Origin: an uncultured Collinsella sp. | GTDB lineage: Bacteria > Actinomycetota > Coriobacteriia > Coriobacteriales > Coriobacteriaceae | DNA length: 53,024 nucleotides | Assembly: GCA_902489665.1 (NCBI GenBank) | Contig: CABUAT010000013.1 | Span: 1-53,024 of the forward strand | Reading direction: 5' to 3' | In this document: positions 48,693 through 53,024 of the stretch, piece by piece | How positions within the stretch are numbered: the first letter of the stretch is position 1 | Layout of the letters: every line of letters begins with the position of its first letter | Notes under the pieces: generated by a model | What the model was told of the DNA's origin: nothing | Database searches by the model: none | What the model saw: the letters and a program-made list of their open reading frames with translations, nothing else | Made by a program: the position numbers and the translations under genes

Positions 48693-49934
48693 ATGACGAA
48701 AGGTCTGCACGTGCCTTCCGAGATCGGCAAGCTCAGGAAGGTCTGCCTGCACCGTCCCGGCGACGAGCTCCTCAACCTGCCGCCCGACGAGCTCGAGCGA
48801 CTCCTGTTCGACGACGTCCCGTTCCTGGAGGTCGCGCAGCAGGAGCACGACACCTTCGCCCAGATCCTGAGGGACCAGGGCGTGGAGGTCCTCTATCTCG
48901 AGAACCTCGTCGCCGAGGTGTTCGACCAGGTCCCCGGCGCCCGCGCCGAGTTCACCGACCAGTACATCGCCGAGGCCGGCATCCGCGGCCAGCACATGCC
49001 GCAGATCGTCCGCGAGAAGCTGGACTCCATCGAGGACAACCTCGAGTTCGTCAAGAAGACCATGGCCGGCATGACCAAGTCCGAGATCGACATGCCCCTC
49101 ACGGCGTCCACGACCCTCGACTCCCTGGTCAACTCCGAGTCCGAGTCCGACCTGATCATCGACCCGATGCCCAACCTCTACTTCACCCGCGACCCGTTCG
49201 CGGTCGTCGGCGAGGGCGTCAACCTCAACCGCATGTACTCGGTCACCCGCAACCGCGAGACCCTGTACGGCAAGTACATCTTCAAGTACCACCCCGACTA
49301 CAAGGACGTCTCGCTGTACTTCCGCCGCGACTGCCAGTTCCACACCGAGGGCGGCGACGTGCTGAACATCAACGAGAAGACCCTCGCCGTCGGCATCTCC
49401 CAGCGCACCCAGGCCGCCGCGATCGACGTCATGGCCCAGAACATCTTCTGGAACTCCGACTCCAAGGTCGAGCGCATCCTGGCCTTCGACATCCCGGTCT
49501 CGCGCGCCTTCATGCACCTCGACACGGTCTTCACCCAGATCGACGTCGATAAGTTCACGATCCACCCCGCCATCATGGGCACCCTGCGCGTCTACGAGCT
49601 GACCGCCGGCAAGAACCCGGGCGACGTGAACATCCGCCTGATCGAGGACACCCTCGAGCACGTCCTGGAGGACGCCACCGGCGTCGACCAGGTCAAGCTG
49701 ATCCCCTGCGGCGGCGGCGACCCGATCGCGGCCTCCCGCGAGCAGTGGAACGACGGCTCCAACACCCTGTGCGTCGAGCCCGGCAAGATCTGCGTCTACG
49801 CCCGCAACACCGTCACCAACGACGTGCTGTACAAGGAGGGCCTGGACCTTCTCGTCGTGCCCTCCGCCGAGCTCTCCCGCGGCCGCGGCGGCCCGCGCTG
49901 CATGAGCATGCCCTTCTGGCGCGAGGACCTCTAA
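48693..49934 (+). CDS. arcA: Arginine deiminase, copy 1
   Basis: Converts arginine to citrulline and ammonia, the first step of the ADI pathway, giving ATP and acid resistance. The 413-residue protein has YFTRDPFAVVG, FHTEGGDVLNI, the catalytic His in FMHLDTVFTQID and the catalytic Cys near the end in GPRCMSMPFWREDL. Codons are almost all C/G-ended, typical for strong expression. The start follows GTAGGAGGCC. The coding sequence appears identical to that at 51782. No arcB or arcC is in the window. Confidence 0.97.
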   Translation: MTKGLHVPSEIGKLRKVCLHRPGDELLNLPPDELERLLFDDVPFLEVAQQEHDTFAQILRDQGVEVLYLENLVAEVFDQVPGARAEFTDQYIAEAGIRGQHMPQIVREKLDSIEDNLEFVKKTMAGMTKSEIDMPLTASTTLDSLVNSESESDLIIDPMPNLYFTRDPFAVVGEGVNLNRMYSVTRNRETLYGKYIFKYHPDYKDVSLYFRRDCQFHTEGGDVLNINEKTLAVGISQRTQAAAIDVMAQNIFWNSDSKVERILAFDIPVSRAFMHLDTVFTQIDVDKFTIHPAIMGTLRVYELTAGKNPGDVNIRLIEDTLEHVLEDATGVDQVKLIPCGGGDPIAASREQWNDGSNTLCVEPGKICVYARNTVTNDVLYKEGLDLLVVPSAELSRGRGGPRCMSMPFWREDL

Positions 49935-49994
49935 GGTCTTTCAGGACCCGTACAGGTCATAATACATACATCTAGCTGCCATTAGATGTCTCCC

Positions 49995-50030
49995 ATTGGG
50001 GCGGTGCGGGTTTTCGCACCGCCCCAATCT
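49995..50030 (+). terminator. Terminator after arcA copy 1
   Basis: ATTGGGGCGGTGCG pairs with CGCACCGCCCCAAT (14 bp, GGTTTT loop), then CTTGT. About 60 bases after the stop. Confidence 0.8.
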
Positions 50031-50083
50031 TGTATGAGGGACGTCAACACGATTGGATGACTGCTTTTGTAAGGAGCTTGGCC

Positions 50084-51208
50084 ATGGACATCAAGACGAT
50101 TGGCGTTGAGGAATGGCTCAACGTTTGGGAGAAAAGTGCCACGTGGGACATCGCCCAGTCGACGATCTCGTCGCTCACCATGGGCGAGCTGCGCGCGCTC
50201 GATGAGCAGGACGGCGCCACGTTCTACGAGCGCTTGGACCGCGAGAAGATGAACTACGGCTGGATCGAGGGCTCGCCGGAGTTTAAGGCCGTGGTTGCCA
50301 AGCTGTATCGTCGGGAGGTCAATCCCGACCACATTCTGCAGACCAATGGCTGCACGGGTGCGAACCTCAACGCCATCATGGCCGTGGTCGAGCCCGGCGA
50401 CCACGTTATCGCCGAGTGGCCCACCTACGCGCCGCTCTACGAGATTCCGCGCACGCTGGGCGCCGAGGTCGAGTATTGGGAGCTTTGCGAGGAACTCGGC
50501 TGGAAGCCCGATATCGAGGAACTCAAGCGCTTGGTGCGCCCCAACACCAAGCTTATCTGCATAAACAACGCATCGAACCCCATCGGTACGGTGCTCGATA
50601 CCGATATGCTCGGCCAGATTGCCGAGATCGCCCGTTCGGTGGGCGCCTACGTGCTGTGCGACGAGGTGTATCTGCCGCTCGAAAACACTGAGTCCTTTAT
50701 GTCGATGGTCGACGTGTACGAGAGGGCCATTGTCACCAACTCGTTGTCGAAGACCTATTCGACGCCTGCGGCCCGCGTGGGCTGGGTCGTGGCAGACGAA
50801 GAGGTGTCCAACCGCATCCGTACCTATCGCGATTACACCATGATCTGCGGCGGTGTGTTCAACGACGCCTTGGCGACCTATGTGCTTGAGCACAAGGACA
50901 AGATCCTCGAGCGCAATCGCAAGATCGTGTTTGGCAACCGCGATATCGCGCAGGCTTGGATCGATACGCAGCATCGCGTTTCCTGGACGGCCCCACAGGG
51001 CGTGTCTACCTCGTTTATCCAGCTGGATATTCCCGAGGACGACGAGGAGTTCTGCAAGCGCCTGCTGTCCGAGAGGGGAGTGCTGCTGGTACCCGGCAGC
51101 CGCTTTGAGCTTCCCTGTGGCGCACGCCTGGGCTACTGCGCGAGCGAGGACGTTCTGCGCGAGGGCCTGAGGCTTTTGGGCGAGGCGCTGGCGGAGTTTG
51201 ATCGCTAG
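50084..51208 (+). CDS. PLP-dependent class I/II aminotransferase between arcA copies
   Basis: A 374-residue fold-type I aminotransferase. It shows TNGCTGANLNAIMAVVEPGDHVI, NNASNPIGTVLD, YVLCDEVYLPLE and the PLP lysine in TNSLSKTYSTPAARVGWV. Its position between two arginine deiminase genes suggests a role around arginine, citrulline or ornithine, and some distant relatives act on arginine-derived amino acids (capreomycidine-type), but the substrate is not readable. It is not clearly in an operon with arcA because terminators lie on both sides. Start follows AAGGAGCTTGGCC. Confidence 0.85.
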   Translation: MDIKTIGVEEWLNVWEKSATWDIAQSTISSLTMGELRALDEQDGATFYERLDREKMNYGWIEGSPEFKAVVAKLYRREVNPDHILQTNGCTGANLNAIMAVVEPGDHVIAEWPTYAPLYEIPRTLGAEVEYWELCEELGWKPDIEELKRLVRPNTKLICINNASNPIGTVLDTDMLGQIAEIARSVGAYVLCDEVYLPLENTESFMSMVDVYERAIVTNSLSKTYSTPAARVGWVVADEEVSNRIRTYRDYTMICGGVFNDALATYVLEHKDKILERNRKIVFGNRDIAQAWIDTQHRVSWTAPQGVSTSFIQLDIPEDDEEFCKRLLSERGVLLVPGSRFELPCGARLGYCASEDVLREGLRLLGEALAEFDR

Positions 51209-51257
51209 GATTCCGATGATCTTCGAGGGCGTTATCTAAATTGGCCGAAGATAATCG

Positions 51258-51297
51258 AAAACGGACCCGTTTCCCTAGTGAAGCGGGTCCGTTTTTC
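51258..51297 (+). terminator. Terminator after the aminotransferase
   Basis: AAAACGGACCCG pairs with CGGGTCCGTTTT and is followed by a T-run, 49 bases after the stop. Confidence 0.9.
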
Positions 51298-51632
51298 TAT
51301 ACCGAGAAGTCAAGTTGTTACAAATGGGGCCGTAAAGCGAGCCGGTATCCGCTGGGCCTTATACTGAGTTTCCGGTGAACGGTATCAAGCGTCTGGTAAA
51401 CGGTAATTTATTTACCAGAAATGAATAGGACAAACTTTTTTCTGAATAAAAATGAAAATGGTTGAGACGCGGTATGAACCGCTAATTCTATTCATAGCTT
51501 TAGTGGAAATATGCAATTTGAGGATGGTTTAACAAAGTTAAGTTCCATTTGATTTTAGGATTGAAAACGCGTTTAAGCACGTAAATACGCTTTATTAAGA
51601 TGAAGTGTGCCATGCGTGAAGTATATGTGTAT
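51298..51632. other. AT-rich spacer upstream of second arcA
   Basis: No gene is visible. Apart from two ACGGT boxes (GTGAACGGTATC at 51375 and GTAAACGGTAAT at about 51396), the sequence is AT-rich and does not resemble the spacer of arcA copy 1. Confidence 0.4.
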
Positions 51633-51699
51633 GCCGTTCACCCCCTATAAAAAACCGTTCGTGGGCAAGGTGGAAGTATGGGCTGATTTTGGATATAAA
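51633..51699 (+). promoter_or_regulatory. arcA promoter 2 with paired activator-like sites
   Basis: GCCGTTC at 51633 and ACCGTTC at 51654, 21 bp apart; TATAAA (51694-51699) 40 bp after the second box; TGGAAG in the -35 position. The geometry is identical to that of arcA promoter 1. Confidence 0.6.
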
Positions 51700-51781
51700 T
51701 ATGTCGTCAGCAATAACGCCTCACACGGAGGGGCGCTAACGAATCGGCCCTGACAAGGGCCCGAAAGAAAGGTAGGAGGCC

Positions 51782-53023
51782 ATGACGAAAGGTCTGCACG
51801 TGCCTTCCGAGATCGGCAAGCTCAGGAAGGTCTGCCTGCACCGTCCCGGCGACGAGCTCCTCAACCTGCCGCCCGACGAGCTCGAGCGACTCCTGTTCGA
51901 CGACGTCCCGTTCCTGGAGGTCGCGCAGCAGGAGCACGACACCTTCGCCCAGATCCTGAGGGACCAGGGCGTGGAGGTCCTCTATCTCGAGAACCTCGTC
52001 GCCGAGGTGTTCGACCAGGTCCCCGGCGCCCGCGCCGAGTTCACCGACCAGTACATCGCCGAGGCCGGCATCCGCGGCCAGCACATGCCGCAGATCGTCC
52101 GCGAGAAGCTGGACTCCATCGAGGACAACCTCGAGTTCGTCAAGAAGACCATGGCCGGCATGACCAAGTCCGAGATCGACATGCCCCTCACGGCGTCCAC
52201 GACCCTCGACTCCCTGGTCAACTCCGAGTCCGAGTCCGACCTGATCATCGACCCGATGCCCAACCTCTACTTCACCCGCGACCCGTTCGCGGTCGTCGGC
52301 GAGGGCGTCAACCTCAACCGCATGTACTCGGTCACCCGCAACCGCGAGACCCTGTACGGCAAGTACATCTTCAAGTACCACCCCGACTACAAGGACGTCT
52401 CGCTGTACTTCCGCCGCGACTGCCAGTTCCACACCGAGGGCGGCGACGTGCTGAACATCAACGAGAAGACCCTCGCCGTCGGCATCTCCCAGCGCACCCA
52501 GGCCGCCGCGATCGACGTCATGGCCCAGAACATCTTCTGGAACTCCGACTCCAAGGTCGAGCGCATCCTGGCCTTCGACATCCCGGTCTCGCGCGCCTTC
52601 ATGCACCTCGACACGGTCTTCACCCAGATCGACGTCGATAAGTTCACGATCCACCCCGCCATCATGGGCACCCTGCGCGTCTACGAGCTGACCGCCGGCA
52701 AGAACCCGGGCGACGTGAACATCCGCCTGATCGAGGACACCCTCGAGCACGTCCTGGAGGACGCCACCGGCGTCGACCAGGTCAAGCTGATCCCCTGCGG
52801 CGGCGGCGACCCGATCGCGGCCTCCCGCGAGCAGTGGAACGACGGCTCCAACACCCTGTGCGTCGAGCCCGGCAAGATCTGCGTCTACGCCCGCAACACC
52901 GTCACCAACGACGTGCTGTACAAGGAGGGCCTGGACCTTCTCGTCGTGCCCTCCGCCGAGCTCTCCCGCGGCCGCGGCGGCCCGCGCTGCATGAGCATGC
53001 CCTTCTGGCGCGAGGACCTCTAA
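51782..53023 (+). CDS. arcA: Arginine deiminase, copy 2
   Basis: Same 413-residue arginine deiminase as at 48693, with matching nucleotides as far as I compared, including synonymous positions, and the last about 20 bases before the ATG. The 5' region further upstream is different except for the promoter boxes. The stop codon is at 53021-53023, one base from the window end, so the downstream operon is not visible. Confidence 0.97.
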   Translation: MTKGLHVPSEIGKLRKVCLHRPGDELLNLPPDELERLLFDDVPFLEVAQQEHDTFAQILRDQGVEVLYLENLVAEVFDQVPGARAEFTDQYIAEAGIRGQHMPQIVREKLDSIEDNLEFVKKTMAGMTKSEIDMPLTASTTLDSLVNSESESDLIIDPMPNLYFTRDPFAVVGEGVNLNRMYSVTRNRETLYGKYIFKYHPDYKDVSLYFRRDCQFHTEGGDVLNINEKTLAVGISQRTQAAAIDVMAQNIFWNSDSKVERILAFDIPVSRAFMHLDTVFTQIDVDKFTIHPAIMGTLRVYELTAGKNPGDVNIRLIEDTLEHVLEDATGVDQVKLIPCGGGDPIAASREQWNDGSNTLCVEPGKICVYARNTVTNDVLYKEGLDLLVVPSAELSRGRGGPRCMSMPFWREDL

Positions 53024-53024
53024 G

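Noticed and set aside
48549..49661. 370-codon minus-strand frames opposite both arcA copies
   Set aside because: Repeated DVEV/LGHA-like content is the antisense of the C-ended codons of arcA; no start signals.

Overview
The window looks like a chromosomal segment of a fermentative, GC-rich (about 60 percent) Coriobacteriia-type actinobacterium, most likely Collinsella or a close relative. That assignment is inferred from gene content and recall of the group, not from a search: an L-lactate dehydrogenase, two acetate kinases plus phosphotransacetylase, duplicated arginine deiminases, a D-aspartate-ligase-like ATP-grasp enzyme with a racemase, an LPxTG-anchored C69 peptidase and UDP-galactopyranose mutase. 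No tRNA, rRNA or CRISPR array was seen.

Layout. 1-8.9 kb: a Ser/Thr-rich membrane protein, glutamine-dependent NAD synthetase, an aminotransferase, lactate dehydrogenase, a DUF2974 lipase-like protein framed by inverted repeats, a nucleoid-associated protein and a RelB/RelE-type toxin-antitoxin pair with a palindromic operator. 8.9-14.8 kb: a lysine-riboswitch-controlled operon on the minus strand (lysA fused in frame to dapA, then dapB, then the acetyltransferase dapH), with a divergent M20 deacetylase that fits the acetylase branch of lysine synthesis. 14.9-18.6 kb: a lipoprotein whose ribosome-binding site lies inside a perfect hairpin, an HTH regulator, a membrane Ser/Thr kinase and a secreted coiled-coil wall hydrolase. 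18.8-21.8 kb: MOSC protein, D-Asp-ligase-like enzyme and Asp/Glu racemase. 21.9-25.5 kb: an ECF transporter (S, fused A-A, T) preceded by a leader peptide with three consecutive Trp codons and an attenuator, so it is predicted to import tryptophan. 25.6-33.2 kb: C69 dipeptidase, a 30-residue membrane peptide, lipid kinase, RNase D, YugP-type protease, exonuclease VII (xseA, xseB) and a HIT protein. 33.3-39.0 kb: two tandem acetate kinases and pta, separated by a frameshifted, very GC-rich IS110-family element. 39.2-48.1 kb: galactofuranose-type sugar genes, P1 peptidase, maf, DJ-1 protein, RlmD-type methyltransferase and polyphosphate kinase with an unusual tail. 48.2-53.0 kb: two apparently identical arginine deiminase genes flanking an aminotransferase.

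The most unusual signals are non-coding. Two related nested hairpins with 21- and 31-bp outer stems sit at the convergent 3' ends near 41.5 and 41.7 kb; their inner motifs are conserved while their stems differ in a base-pair-preserving way. A second family of two elements (8959-9056 and 24505-24605) shows the same behaviour around a conserved GG/GA internal loop. Both are good candidates for undescribed structured RNA or repeat families. Other notable points are the LysA-DapA fusion with an internal ribosome-binding site, an acetate kinase paralogue altered at conserved active-site positions, an HTH domain at the end of the IS110 transposase, and arcA promoters that share paired sites exactly 21 bp apart although the surrounding DNA has diverged.
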